From Trichodesmium sp002260545 (lineage in GTDB: Bacteria; Cyanobacteriota; Cyanobacteriia; Cyanobacteriales; Microcoleaceae), in contig NZ_JBNHEQ010000230.1 in NCBI RefSeq assembly GCF_050016015.1, positions 1 through 64,000 on the forward strand: 64,000 bases of DNA. Direction: 5' to 3'. Under the pieces are notes generated by a model. It did no database searches. It saw only the letters and a program-made list of their open reading frames with translations, and had not been told where the DNA came from. A program made the translations under genes and the position numbers. Shown piece by piece: positions 8,351 to 17,973 of the stretch; position 1 is the first letter of the stretch; each line of letters begins with the position of its first letter.

Positions 8351-8587
8351 TTGAATACTGAAGTTAATTTTTTTCATCCCCTATCCCAGAAGAAGCTTGA
8401 GACCTTATTTTTTAGTCAATTTTCCAATGATTGCTTGAGAGAGTTACTAGAAAGACAAGGGAGAGAATTTAATAGCTTACCCATCAAATCAATCTTGACA
8501 AGCTATTTAGATGCTCATCTAAATGGGACGATACATAGGCAATTTTTCACAGAAAATTTGTTCCCAAATTTATGTAAACTTATATGA
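8351..8587 (+). CDS. Hypothetical small protein, doubtful
   Basis: 78 codons from a TTG directly after the last 83-bp repeat. The composition is protein-like (LRELLERQGREFNSLPIKSI, then LTSYLDAHLNG). There is no convincing ribosome-binding site, no recognised family, and the frame may continue a relic whose start was lost in the repeat array. It ends 22 bp before the peroxiredoxin gene. Confidence 0.25.
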   Translation: MNTEVNFFHPLSQKKLETLFFSQFSNDCLRELLERQGREFNSLPIKSILTSYLDAHLNGTIHRQFFTENLFPNLCKLI

Positions 8588-8609
8588 AGTAGAGTTTTTA
8601 TCATAAATT

Positions 8610-9161
8610 ATGACATCTCGTCGGCATTTTCATACCATATTTTTAGCTATTTGTCTAGCTTTGATAACTTGGTTTAACTTTATTCCCAATGTTTGGGCAC
8701 TTGGAGGTAAACTACCTGAGTTATACCAACCAGCACCAGAATTTACCTTACCTACTAATACAGGGGATGGGGAAATTTCTTTATCAGATTATCGTGGTGA
8801 GTGGGTAGTGCTTTATTTTTACCCTAAAGATTTTACCTCTGGTTGCACAATAGAAGCGCGTAGGTTTCAGCAAGATTTACCAAAATATATTTCTAGAAAT
8901 GCTCGAATTTTAGGTGTTAGTGCAGATGATATAGACTCCCACGCAGAATTTTGTGATTCTGAAGGATTAAAATTTCCATTGTTAGCTGATACGGACGGAA
9001 CTGTTAGTAAAGCTTACGGTTCATGGCTAAACTTTTTTTCAATGAGGCATACTTTTATTATCGACCCAGATGGGATGTTGCAGGAGATTTTTCTAGGAGT
9101 AAGACCGCCTATTCATAGTCAAGAAGTTTTGGCACGTTTGGATGAGTTGCAGCAGAGTTAA
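8610..9161 (+). CDS. Exported peroxiredoxin, BCP/PrxQ type
   Basis: 183 residues. A signal sequence spans residues 1-30 (RRHFHTIFLAICLALITWF, ending NVWA), so the enzyme acts in the thylakoid lumen or periplasm. The thioredoxin-fold domain follows: PAPEFTLP, then VVLYFYPKDFTSGCTIEARR with the peroxidatic cysteine at residue 79, and RHTFIIDPDG. The family reduces hydrogen peroxide and organic peroxides using thioredoxin-like donors. Classical PrxQ has a resolving cysteine five residues after the first (GCTxEAC); here that position is Arg84. Another cysteine, Cys115 (HAEFCDSEGL), could take over, or the enzyme works by a 1-Cys mechanism. A perfect palindrome at 9299-9324 lies downstream. Confidence 0.9.
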   Translation: MTSRRHFHTIFLAICLALITWFNFIPNVWALGGKLPELYQPAPEFTLPTNTGDGEISLSDYRGEWVVLYFYPKDFTSGCTIEARRFQQDLPKYISRNARILGVSADDIDSHAEFCDSEGLKFPLLADTDGTVSKAYGSWLNFFSMRHTFIIDPDGMLQEIFLGVRPPIHSQEVLARLDELQQS

Positions 9162-9298
9162 TTAATATAGCAGGGAATCGGGAATCGGGAATAGGGAACA
9201 GTTGGAAAAACATTTCCGTTTTCTAAGATTTATCATCAGTCTATGTCCTAACTAATTCTTTCTTAGCTATATCAAATTTTGTAAAATCATAATTACAG

Positions 9299-9324
9299 TA
9301 GAGATGTTTAATTAAACATCTCTA
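9299..9324. terminator. 26-bp perfect palindrome downstream of peroxiredoxin
   Basis: TAGAGATGTTTAA and its exact complement follow each other without a spacer. The site lies 138 bp after the peroxiredoxin stop. It could form a transcript-end hairpin, but no strong T-run follows. Confidence 0.4.
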
Positions 9325-9454
9325 TAATCTGAAAATTCTTCCTTAATCATAACAATAATTATTCATGGTTAATAGCTGACTCCTAAGAGCTGTTTGCGCA
9401 GCATTCCGCAGGAAATACTTACATTAAAACCAAATTATTTAGCTGTATTTCACA

Positions 9455-10285
9455 TTATTTAAAGAAAAAATTTACTACAGCAAATAATTTATCTAGCTCA
9501 TAAATAGTAAAAGCAGTAATATTTCTAGTAAATTTCTCAAATTCTAATTTACCAAATTGCCATGTTGCACCATTAGAAACAATACCAAAAACAATAATGA
9601 GATTTTCTTGATTTAATCTTTGAGCAGCAATCATCTCTGCTAAACATTGTGCCAAACCTGTTTCAAAGTTGTCTTGTTTAGCTTCAACTAAAATAAAGTA
9701 TGGTCGATCAAAGAAAACTTTCCTCTTTGGGTAAAGTTTAGCTAAAATATATTCAGGAAATCCTGATAATTGTTCATCAAAACTTAAAGATTGATGACTC
9801 CATAAAATAAAATTTTAGTGGTAGGTTTTCCAAACTTATTTGAGAATGGGATAAATAAGATTTTCACAGATAGCAAATTCAGAATTATCAACGACAGCAT
9901 CCCCCATGTTCACCAATTAACAATGTTCATGTGACGAGGTGCCGTTTGTGGAGCATGACCTAGGAATACAATTAATAATTATCTAGAGTGGAAAATTTAT
10001 AATTTAGAACAGACTATCTCATGCTTCTTTCTGGCGTGTAAATTATTAATTATTGATTACAATGGGAGGCTTTAAACCTGAATTTTTGAATAAATAATTA
10101 ATTGACCATCAACTCTTAATTATTAATTATTAACTCTTAATTATTAATTATTCGGTAAGTTCTAAATTTTCACGGAAGTAATTAGAAATAGTAAAGACTA
10201 TTTCGCTGATAAAATTGTCTTCGGTATAGGTTACTTGAAATATTTTAAGAACTTCACTAATAGTTTTGAAATTACTGAAAGCCAT
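9455..10285 (-). pseudogene. Broken PD-(D/E)XK-like nuclease-fold hypothetical gene
   Basis: An N-terminal part at 10148-10285 (MAFSNFKTISEVLKIFQVTY, ending NYFRENLELTE) is followed, after about 240 bp of inserted repeat DNA, by a frame from 9907 to 9455. The second part reads DNSEFAICENLIYPILK, stop, VWKTYH, stop, then LWSHQSLSFDEQLSGFPEYI, FILVEAKQDNFETGLAQCLA and GIVSNGATWQFGKLE. It has two in-frame TAA codons. The spacing of GFPEY and VEAK matches the D...ExK core of restriction-endonuclease-like folds, and this layout is frequent in cyanobacterial hypothetical proteins. Insertion plus two nonsense codons make it dead. The insertion is AT-rich family E and TTAATTA repeats. Confidence 0.65.
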
Positions 10286-10793
10286 TTTTTACCTCTTCAA
10301 TAAATGATTTTATAGTAGTCGAAGCAAAGATTAGGACATTGGTAAATCCTGTTTGCGGAGCATTGACCTAAGAAAAACTCACTCAGAGATTACTTTTGAC
10401 TTTTGACTTGCGCGTAGCTCTATATTGCTAGTAAATTTTAGAATTAATTCAGAACCTAAAAACAGCAGTCATAAACAAATAACTGCTATTGAAAAACTTA
10501 GTCAGTTTTAACAGACTTTGACTATTTATAGCACTACAAAAAAGTGTTAGGAGATTGATAATATCATGTCCGTTGGTATGGTCGCGTTGTGTAAAAGCTG
10601 GGGAAATATTTACCTTATGTAAGGTTTTTTCTTCTCTTAAAGCTTCTCTCCTAGATAACTAAAGCCTTCTTTCTTTTTCCTTACCTTCGCGCTTACAATA
10701 CCAATGCTACCGGACATGATATAAAATAGTATTTTCTCTTTTCTACTCCCTACTTCCTACTCCCTACTCCCTACTCCCTATAAAAACTAATTT
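10286..10793. other. Intergenic region with dispersed repeats
   Basis: No gene seen. It includes AAAGTCAAAAG-type repeats, an ATACCAATGCTACCGGACATG repeat near 10700, and a (CTACTCC)n heptamer run at about 10744-10780 just before the membrane-protein gene. Confidence 0.5.
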
Positions 10794-11831
10794 ATGCTGA
10801 ACTTACTTAATAAAAGATTATTTTGGTACTTAGCATTACCAATAATTGTCATAAATGGTTGGGCTTTACTACAAATATTTCAATATTTTGGTCGAATAAT
10901 CACAATAACTGTATCTGCAACATTACTCTCATTTTTGTTAGATTACCCAGTGCTTTTTTTAGAGAAACATGGAGTTAAAAGAAACCGAGGAGTTATTTTA
11001 GTCTTTTTAGTCGCATTAGTAATAATATTAGTTTTAGGAATTATTCTAATTCCCCTACTATTAGAACAACTTACTGGATTAATTGAAAAACTTCCTAGTT
11101 GGCTAGAATCAGGAAATCAACAATTAGAGTCATTTGATCGATGGGCATTTAAGCGGAGATTACCAATTAATTTAACAGTTTGGGCAAATCAATTTACAGA
11201 AAGTTTATCTTCTCAACTGCAAGATATTACAGGAGAAATTATTAGTTTTGTTCTCAATACAGTAGGTAGAATTTTTGATATTTTAATTACCATAGTTATT
11301 ACTTTTTATCTAATGTTACATGGCGATCGCCTTTGGAATGGAATATTTAATTGGCTGCCTAATCACCTAGACATTCATATCCGGAAATCATTTAGACAAA
11401 ATTTTGAAAATTATTTTATTGGTCAAGCAACACTAGCTTGTTTGATGGGTGTTTCTATGACCATAAGTTTGTTATTTCTAGGAACTCCTTTTGGTTTATT
11501 ATTTGGCATAGGAATTGGGTTGATGACTTTAGTTCCTTTTGGTACTGCTTTGGGTGTAACTCTCGTCAGTTTATTAATAACTTTAGAAAATTTTTGGCTG
11601 GGAATAAAAGTTTTAATTGTGATAGTTTTAATCGAACAAGCAATTGAAAATTTTGTTGCCCCTAGAATACTAGGAGGGTTTACAGGTCTTAATCCTGTCT
11701 GGATATTACTGAGTTTATTAGTGGGGGCGCAAGTATGGGGAGTTTTAGGTTTATTAATTGCTGTACCTATAGCAGGTTTTGTCAAAAATACTGTTAATTA
11801 TCTCCGCTATTATGCAGAATTTAATCCATAG
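10794..11831 (+). CDS. AI-2E family (PerM/UPF0118) membrane transporter
   Basis: 345 residues, highly hydrophobic. Two N-terminal membrane spans (about 10-50) and a third near 65-90 precede a soluble amphipathic segment (LPSWLESGNQQLESFDRWAF). Several more spans follow, with FYLMLHGDRLWNGIFNWLP, then GQATLACLMGVSMTISLLFL and the family-typical ENFVAPRILGG near the end. Members are inner-membrane permeases or exporters; substrates vary (autoinducer-2, sodium/proton exchange) and are not predictable here. It stands alone between repeat regions, with no clear operon partner. Confidence 0.85.
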   Translation: MLNLLNKRLFWYLALPIIVINGWALLQIFQYFGRIITITVSATLLSFLLDYPVLFLEKHGVKRNRGVILVFLVALVIILVLGIILIPLLLEQLTGLIEKLPSWLESGNQQLESFDRWAFKRRLPINLTVWANQFTESLSSQLQDITGEIISFVLNTVGRIFDILITIVITFYLMLHGDRLWNGIFNWLPNHLDIHIRKSFRQNFENYFIGQATLACLMGVSMTISLLFLGTPFGLLFGIGIGLMTLVPFGTALGVTLVSLLITLENFWLGIKVLIVIVLIEQAIENFVAPRILGGFTGLNPVWILLSLLVGAQVWGVLGLLIAVPIAGFVKNTVNYLRYYAEFNP

Positions 11832-11835
11832 TTCA

Positions 11836-11945
11836 TTTTAGTTATCAGTTATCAGTACCTCTGAAATAAGGAGGCTTAACCTTGGCGAATATTCTATTTT
11901 TTTATCCCCTTAAAAGGGGATGCTTTAGACTGCAATTTTTCGGTA
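11836..11945. repeat. Family E repeat fragment
   Basis: Contains AGTTATCAGTTATCAGTACC, a GAAATAAGGAGGCTT block, TTATCCCCTTAAAAGGGGAT and finally AATTTTTCGGTA. The same ordered blocks form the fold-back arms at 17399-17887 and the region upstream of radC. The rest of 11832-12171 is non-coding, with a CCCTACTCCC run just beyond the tyrA stop. Confidence 0.65.
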
Positions 11946-12171
11946 AAGAGTGTGGGGAATGTGGGAAGTGTGAGAGGAATTTTCGACCAATTTCTTGTAT
12001 AAAAAAGCAGGATTTTATTGAGACTTGATACTGAATAAAAGTGATTACTCACCGCTCAACTAAACTTACTCAAACTTACTCAAAGGTCTGAAAGTCTAGT
12101 CATTCGTAGTGGGTCAAGCACTACAGAGTTAAACGGCAAACCCCTTTTTTAACCCCTACTCCCCTACTCCC

Positions 12172-13017
12172 CTACTCCTTAAGAAAGAGTCTTCTACTTT
12201 GCTCCGTAGACCTCAATTTTTCCTCAATAATCTGCCAATCTTCCTGCTCAATATCTTGAATCAACCCATCAATTTCCTCACGAAAAGAATAGAGCGATCG
12301 CAACACCTCTAAACTATTATATTGGGCCATCATTCGTCCTAACTCTGGATTACCCCCTCCCACTCGGCTAGTATCACGGAAACCAGAACTAGCCAACTCT
12401 TGTGCTAACTTAACAACAGTAGGATTAGTCTCACTCATACAGGCAGAAATTAAACTAGCACTGGCCATCACAGGTAAATGAGAAATCCAGGCAACAGCTC
12501 GATCATGTTCATGGGGGTCACAAAAGTAAACTTGACTCTGGAGCAACCTAGCTATTGTCTCAACTTTCTCCACAGACTCTAGGGGAGTATTTTCAGTAGG
12601 AGTCAGCACATAAGGTCTATCCTTAAATAAACCCAACTGAGCCACTTCAATCCCACTTTCTGCTTTACCCGCCATGGGATGTCCACCTACAAAATTAGGC
12701 CAAATTTGAGAAACACCTTCCACAATGGGTGTCTTAACAGAACCCACATCAGTTAGAATTGCAGAGTAAGAAATAAAGGGAATAAGCTGTTCTAGAGTAG
12801 GAATAATACTGGAGATGGGAGTACAGATAAATATTAAATCAGTAATAGACAGTAAAGATAGTTCCAAGCTAGCTTCATCAACAGCTCCAAGAGCAATTGC
12901 CTTTTGACAAGTTTGTTCTCGACGAGAGACCCCAAAAACACGATAACCTAAGGTTCTTAAATCCAATCCAAGTGAGCCACCAATTAAACCTAATCCGACA
13001 ATACCTATATTCATCAT
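12172..13017 (-). CDS. tyrA: Prephenate/arogenate dehydrogenase
   Basis: 281 residues. The N-terminal Rossmann domain opens with GIVGLGLIGGSLG, the dinucleotide-binding glycine loop, then LIFICTPISSIIP and ILTDVGSVKTPIVEG. GGHPMAGKAESGIEVA carries the conserved substrate-site histidine motif, and the C-terminal dimerisation domain follows (AVAWISHLPVMASASLI, then SSGFRDTSRVGGGNPELGRM). Cyanobacterial enzymes usually oxidise arogenate to tyrosine with NADP; the sequence alone does not settle arogenate versus prephenate. ATG 13017 and ATG 13014 are adjacent alternatives. Only 33 bp separate it from the divergent pentapeptide gene, so the two promoters must overlap or be shared. Confidence 0.92.
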   Translation of the reverse strand: MMNIGIVGLGLIGGSLGLDLRTLGYRVFGVSRREQTCQKAIALGAVDEASLELSLLSITDLIFICTPISSIIPTLEQLIPFISYSAILTDVGSVKTPIVEGVSQIWPNFVGGHPMAGKAESGIEVAQLGLFKDRPYVLTPTENTPLESVEKVETIARLLQSQVYFCDPHEHDRAVAWISHLPVMASASLISACMSETNPTVVKLAQELASSGFRDTSRVGGGNPELGRMMAQYNSLEVLRSLYSFREEIDGLIQDIEQEDWQIIEEKLRSTEQSRRLFLKE

Positions 13018-13050
13018 AATGTAATGGGCATGATACCAGGGTGCGCCCTA

Positions 13051-14604
13051 ATGATAATCGAAGAACTTCAACAAAAATATGCTGCTGGTGAAAGAAATTT
13101 TACTGACCTCAATCTTTTTGAGGCCAATCTCACTGGTATTAATCTCAGTGGCGCAAATCTTAGCGGAGTCAACCTCAGTGTTGCTAACCTAAGCGGTGCA
13201 AATTTAACAGATTCTAATCTTAGTAAAGCTAAACTTAATATTACTAAACTTAATGGAGCGCATCTTAGTGGCACAAACTTAAATGGCGCTGATTTGAATG
13301 TGGCGAACCTAGTTTTAGTTAATTTGAAAAAAGCTCAATTAATTGCTGCAAAATTGATCAGAGCAGAATTAATTAGGGCAGAATTAAGTGGGGCAAATCT
13401 TTCTTTAGCTGACTTAAGTGGAGCAAGTCTTGTTGAAGCGACACTCCGAAAAACTAATCTTAGTGGCGCTAATTTAAAGGGAGCTAACTTGCGTTTTGCT
13501 TCTCTTACAGGCTCTCATTTAATAGAAGCTAACTTGCAAGGAGCAGACCTGAGTGGTGCAGACCTGAGTGGTGCAGACCTGAGTGGTGCCGAATTGAGAC
13601 AAACTAATCTTAGTGGTGCAAATTTGAATGGAGCTGACTTAAGTGGGGCTAACCTACGTTGGGCTGATTTAAATGGAGCTAAACTAAAGTGGGCGAGTCT
13701 GAGTGATGCTAAACTCAGTGGTGCTGACCTAAGTAGAGCAGATTTATCCCAAGCTAACCTTTTAAATGCTAGTTTAGTTCATGCTAATTTATCAAGTGCC
13801 TGTTTAATTGAAGTAGATTGGATTGGAGCAGATTTAACGGGGGCAACTTTAACAGGAGCAAAAATTTTTGGTGCCTCTCGCCTCGGAATTAAAACAGAAG
13901 CAGTAAGTTGTGAATGGGTTGATTTAAGTGCTAATGGAGATAAAAGTCAAGTTTATTCTCTCAATTCTGGCAAAATTAAAAGTTTTTTTCATGAGACTCT
14001 TCCTCAAGTAAAGATTATTGTTGATAGTCCCTTAGATAGTTCCAGTCATTATGCTCTAGCTGCAACATATTATCAAGTTAGTAAGTATTTACCACAGCTA
14101 AATAAACCTCCTTCTATAGAAGTTAATTCTTGCAGAACAATTATTTCGTTTCCAATGAACAGCGATGAAAAGTTATTTGCTACTGCTTATATCGCTATTA
14201 TACCTTTTAATGATTCTGCTAAAACCCAAGAGAGTATTATTAGTATTATGAAAATTCTTAACTCCCAAGATATAAATTATTTAACTCCTGTGGTAGCTAA
14301 AACAATTCGACAGTTAAGTACGGTTTTAACTAAATCAATTAAACAAGTTAATCAAATTAAGAAAGACAAAGCATTACTGAAATTTTGCAACGGAATTAAA
14401 TTTTTTCAGACAGCAACAAGAATAACTATAATTAATTCCAGCGGTCAAAAATTTAATCTCTACCATCATCCTACATTTGGTAAACGAATAGTAAATAAAG
14501 TTAGTAAAAATCGTGAAGTAGAAACTATAATTCAAGTACCTCAAACAGAACCATATTCTCTTAATACAATTATTGATTTTATTGATGGCTTTCATAAATC
14601 ATAA
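13051..14604 (+). CDS. Pentapeptide-repeat protein with conserved C-terminal domain (copy 1)
   Basis: 517 residues from ATG 13051 (MIIEELQQKYAAGERNF). A longer frame begins at 13024, but this start aligns with copies 2 and 3. Roughly 50 A(N/D)LSG-type pentapeptides run from about residue 20 to 280, forming a long beta-helix. A C-terminal domain of about 230 residues follows, shared by all three paralogues: GASRLGI, CEWVDLSANGD, VKIIVDSPLD, ALAATYYQ, PPSIEVN, then TIISF. No signal peptide or membrane span, so cytoplasmic. Function unknown. The three copies lie head to tail over 6.5 kb, separated by repeat-filled gaps of about 0.8 and 1.0 kb, consistent with tandem duplication followed by element invasion. 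Confidence 0.85.
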   Translation: MIIEELQQKYAAGERNFTDLNLFEANLTGINLSGANLSGVNLSVANLSGANLTDSNLSKAKLNITKLNGAHLSGTNLNGADLNVANLVLVNLKKAQLIAAKLIRAELIRAELSGANLSLADLSGASLVEATLRKTNLSGANLKGANLRFASLTGSHLIEANLQGADLSGADLSGADLSGAELRQTNLSGANLNGADLSGANLRWADLNGAKLKWASLSDAKLSGADLSRADLSQANLLNASLVHANLSSACLIEVDWIGADLTGATLTGAKIFGASRLGIKTEAVSCEWVDLSANGDKSQVYSLNSGKIKSFFHETLPQVKIIVDSPLDSSSHYALAATYYQVSKYLPQLNKPPSIEVNSCRTIISFPMNSDEKLFATAYIAIIPFNDSAKTQESIISIMKILNSQDINYLTPVVAKTIRQLSTVLTKSIKQVNQIKKDKALLKFCNGIKFFQTATRITIINSSGQKFNLYHHPTFGKRIVNKVSKNREVETIIQVPQTEPYSLNTIIDFIDGFHKS

Positions 14605-15410
14605 ATAAATTTAATCTCTATAGAAGATTTTTTTGGGAAGAAAGTGAGACAAAAGAAAGAAAAATTATCTATCTTTACTCCCTCAATCAAATCAATAACT
14701 TTTTACAAAAAATAAGCAGTGATAATCAGAGCTAATCTGATTTGTAGCTAATATTTATTAAACTGGTATAATCTCTATAGCAATCCTATTTTATTCGTGG
14801 CAAAAATCTTACTGCTTTTTAGGGAACAGGGAACAGGGAATAGGGAACAGGAAGGAGTTTCAACTTTTTTATTTACTTTTTAATTTGTCACAACCTATTT
14901 AGGATTGCTATAGTAAGTGATGATGCAAAATTAATTATAATTTTTATCATATATCTCCAATCTTATCCATAAATTATCAATTATTTTTCCTTGTTTCCTG
15001 TTCCCTGTTCTCTCTCTCAACTAGGAAATCTATTTTGCACAACTACATAAATTAATTATAAATAGAAAATATTGTATACAAAATCTCTACAAAGGAATAG
15101 ACTTGATAATACTAGGCTAGAAAAAAGAATACAACAAAAAGGTGTGCAAAATAATAGATACTGTCAAAGTATTTATCATTTTTCCCTGTTGTGATTGAAT
15201 ATTTCTTCCTTCTTCCCTTTTCCTTCTACCTTATGTAAAAAACATTTATCGCCCTTGGTATAATGTCAAAAAAATAAAGTCAAACAATATTAAGGATTTT
15301 CTTGTTTTATTTCTCTAGAAAGGCAGCAAAGTAAAAATAGTATACTTTAGCTATTAAAATCTATGCTTAAAGCAAAAAAATCAAGTTTCAAATAAATATA
15401 TTATAAAAGT
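14605..15410. repeat. Intergenic region with miniature element family D (14775-14913)
   Basis: 14775-14913 has inverted ends CTATAGCAATCCTA and TAGGATTGCTATAG, perfect over 14 bp, around an AGGGAACAGGGAATAGGG-type run. The remainder holds short repeats such as TTGTGCAAAATAAT and GTTTCCTGTTCCCTGTTC. No gene is seen; promoters for pentapeptide copy 2 should lie near 15300-15400. Confidence 0.65.
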
Positions 15411-16964
15411 ATGAATCGAGAAGAAATACTTCAACAATACACAAAAGGAGAAAAAAACTTTACAGGTATTATTCTATGTGAAGCCAATCTTAGCAAAGTT
15501 AATCTCAATCAGATTAATTTAAGTCAAGCAGTATTAAATCTGACTAATTTGACTGAAGCTAATCTTAGTGAAGCTAACCTGAATGGAGCCAAACTAAATG
15601 TATCCAGACTGACTAAAATAAATCTTACCCATGCTAAACTTAACGGTGCAAATCTCAACCTTACTAATCTAATTCAAGCTGATTTAAGCAATGCTGAATT
15701 AATTGAAGCCAAGTTAATTCGAGCAGAGTTAATTCGGGCAAATATGAGTAATGCTAATCTCAAAGGTGCTAATTTAACAGAGGCTGATTTAAGAGAAGCT
15801 ATTTTAAAACAAGCTAACCTACAATTAGTAGATTTACATTCTGCCCGTTTACGAAGTTCTTGTCTAGCCAATGCTAACTTAGAAAGAGCTAATTTACATA
15901 GAGCAAATCTTAGTAAAGCTGATTTGAGAGGAGTTAATTTTAATAATGCTGAACTTACACAAGCTAATCTCTCTCTCTCTAATTTAAGTCAGGCTAATTT
16001 GAAAGGAGCTAATTTAACAGAGGCTGATTTAACAGGAGCTAATTTGAATGGAGCTAATCTTGATTCAGCTATACTCAATAGCGTAAATTTACATGGGGCA
16101 AACTTACATAATTCTAATTTATCTAATGCTGTTTTAGTTAATGCTGATTTAACCAAAAGTAATTTAATTTATGTTAGTTGTGAAGGAGTAGATTTAACAT
16201 CAGCAACCCTAACAGGTAGTAAGCTTTATGGAGTATCACGATTTAGGATAATTGCGGAAAATATTACTTGTAATTGGGTTGATATGAGTGTCAATGGTGA
16301 TGGTAGTAAAATTATCAACTTGACTCCAGAACAATCTAAGCTTTTTTTTAATGCTAGTCAACCAACTGTAAAAGTTACGGTTGATGCACCTTTATATCCT
16401 GATTCTCATTTGGCTTTAGCTGCTATCTATCGTCAAATTTATAAACAGTATAATCTTTTGGGATTACCTCCTAATATCGAAGTAAATTATCAAAAAACTA
16501 TACTATCAATTCGAGTAGATAAAGATGAGCAGTTATTTCCTACTGCATATCTGATGATTTATCCATTTAAAGTATCTACATTAACTCAAAATTATTTTTT
16601 AGAATTAATCGAGCAAATTTTCCAAGACTACTCTAGAAATTTAGATGTTAGAACATCCAATCGTTTTGCTAAGATTAGGGTAAGCCTTAATAAAATGAAA
16701 AGAATAATTGATGAACTAAAAGCTAATAATACTCAACCTCCTCAAATACAAAATTTAAAGTTTTTCAGTTCCCTTATAAAAATTAAGATAGTTAATTCAA
16801 TAGGACAAGATTTTTGTGTCACAAATAGTTTAGATTATACCGAAGCAATCTCTAATTTTTTAATCAAAAAAGATATAAATCAAGAATACTTAGTCAACTC
16901 TTTTATAAATCGTCAACAATTTCATAAAAACCTAGTATTATTTGTCAAAAATTTTTCTGAATAA
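15411..16964 (+). CDS. Pentapeptide-repeat protein with conserved C-terminal domain (copy 2)
   Basis: 517 residues, ATG start (MNREEILQQYTKGEKNFTGI). The pentapeptide helix covers about residues 18-275 (ANLSK, ANLNG, ANLTE). The shared C-terminal domain shows SRFRI, CNWVDMSVNGD, VKVTVDAPLY, LALAAIYRQ, PPNIEVNYQKTILSI, then ELKANNTQPP and a diverged tail. Compared with copies 1 and 3 the helix units are richer in Asn and the C-terminal 100 residues are the most divergent. Cytoplasmic, function unknown. The fixed N-terminal cap (EEILxxYxxGxxNF) and C-terminal domain around a variable helix suggest a defined scaffold, not random repeat expansion. Confidence 0.85.
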   Translation: MNREEILQQYTKGEKNFTGIILCEANLSKVNLNQINLSQAVLNLTNLTEANLSEANLNGAKLNVSRLTKINLTHAKLNGANLNLTNLIQADLSNAELIEAKLIRAELIRANMSNANLKGANLTEADLREAILKQANLQLVDLHSARLRSSCLANANLERANLHRANLSKADLRGVNFNNAELTQANLSLSNLSQANLKGANLTEADLTGANLNGANLDSAILNSVNLHGANLHNSNLSNAVLVNADLTKSNLIYVSCEGVDLTSATLTGSKLYGVSRFRIIAENITCNWVDMSVNGDGSKIINLTPEQSKLFFNASQPTVKVTVDAPLYPDSHLALAAIYRQIYKQYNLLGLPPNIEVNYQKTILSIRVDKDEQLFPTAYLMIYPFKVSTLTQNYFLELIEQIFQDYSRNLDVRTSNRFAKIRVSLNKMKRIIDELKANNTQPPQIQNLKFFSSLIKIKIVNSIGQDFCVTNSLDYTEAISNFLIKKDINQEYLVNSFINRQQFHKNLVLFVKNFSE

Positions 16965-17225
16965 CTAGATTTTACTGTATAAAATTAGGAGCAGATCGAG
17001 GCAAAAAAATAATTTGACAAAATATCAAAAGTTGTGCTATAGATTTTTTTTGTCAGGAGTCATAAAATATAAGTCATAAGTTAGAAAGATTTTAATATTA
17101 AGTAACAGATAAAACATACCAAACATCAGTGATATTTGGTATGAGGTTTTGGGGAAAAACACTTGAATCAATTGTTTATAGAGGTTTTCAGGTAGATGAA
17201 GTACATAGTCAAAACGACAACCCTT

Positions 17226-17253
17226 GTAGGGACGTTCCATGGAACGTCCCTAC
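17226..17253. repeat. 28-bp perfect palindrome
   Basis: GTAGGGACGTTCCA is followed at once by its exact complement. This short palindrome is a dispersed type in cyanobacterial intergenic DNA. A related half (AGTAGGGAC) makes the hairpin after the STAND gene. Confidence 0.8.
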
Positions 17254-17398
17254 TTTGTTCTACTAAAATGAAAACTGCTGTAATTTATGGTACTCATAGT
17301 GATAAACCTCTAAAAGAGTCAAATTCCGAACAAATCTAATACCAATTCGATCAAAAAATGTTAGAAAACTGTGTTTCTAGGGAATAGAGAATAGGGTA

Positions 17399-17887
17399 TG
17401 TCATTTCAGTTAGCCTCCTGTCGGAGGAACTGCGCAATTCAGTTACAAGTTACAAGTTACAAGTTACAAGTTATCAGTACTTCCTGCTAAACCAGGAGGC
17501 TTGAAATACGGAATATTCTTTTTTTATCCCCTTAGGAGAGGAGGCTATTAACCCAAATTTTTCGGTCAGTAGATATTTATCCAAAATGAAGTCAAAAACC
17601 CTTTATTATAACCGTTACCCAGCTTATACACAGGTTTGATTTTTTATTGACAAATAGACCGTAATTATAATCATCTTAAAAACAATTGAAAAAACTATAG
17701 GTTTTTTTAGTAAGCGTGAGGTACACTCTTATCTTTTCTTTCTTTTTACTAGAAAATAATGTCTAAAGTCTCCCCTTTTAAGAAGATGAAAAGATAACAG
17801 TTCATTATTTCAAGCCTCTGGGTTAGCCCCAGAGGTACTGATAACTGAATTGCGCAGTTCCTCCGGAGGAGGCTAACTGAAATGACC
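17399..17887. repeat. Fold-back element, family E in inverted duplicate
   Basis: The outer ends read GTCATTTCAGTTAGCCTCCT and its near-perfect complement at 17868-17887, continuing with GGAGGAACTGCGCAATTCAG on both sides. Inner parts of each arm hold TATCAGTAC, an AGGCTTGAAATA block and a CCCCTTnnnAG block in mirrored order. Arms are about 125-150 bp and the central spacer about 200 bp. The left arm also has an expanded ACAAGTT heptamer run. It occupies most of the gap between pentapeptide copies 2 and 3; the rest of 16965-17973 has no gene. Confidence 0.75.
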
Positions 17888-17973
17888 TGTTCCCTATTCC
17901 CTAAAACCTAGAATTTTGTACATCACCAGTATAAGAATTGCTATATCTAGTAAACTTGACTACTTAATAACAA

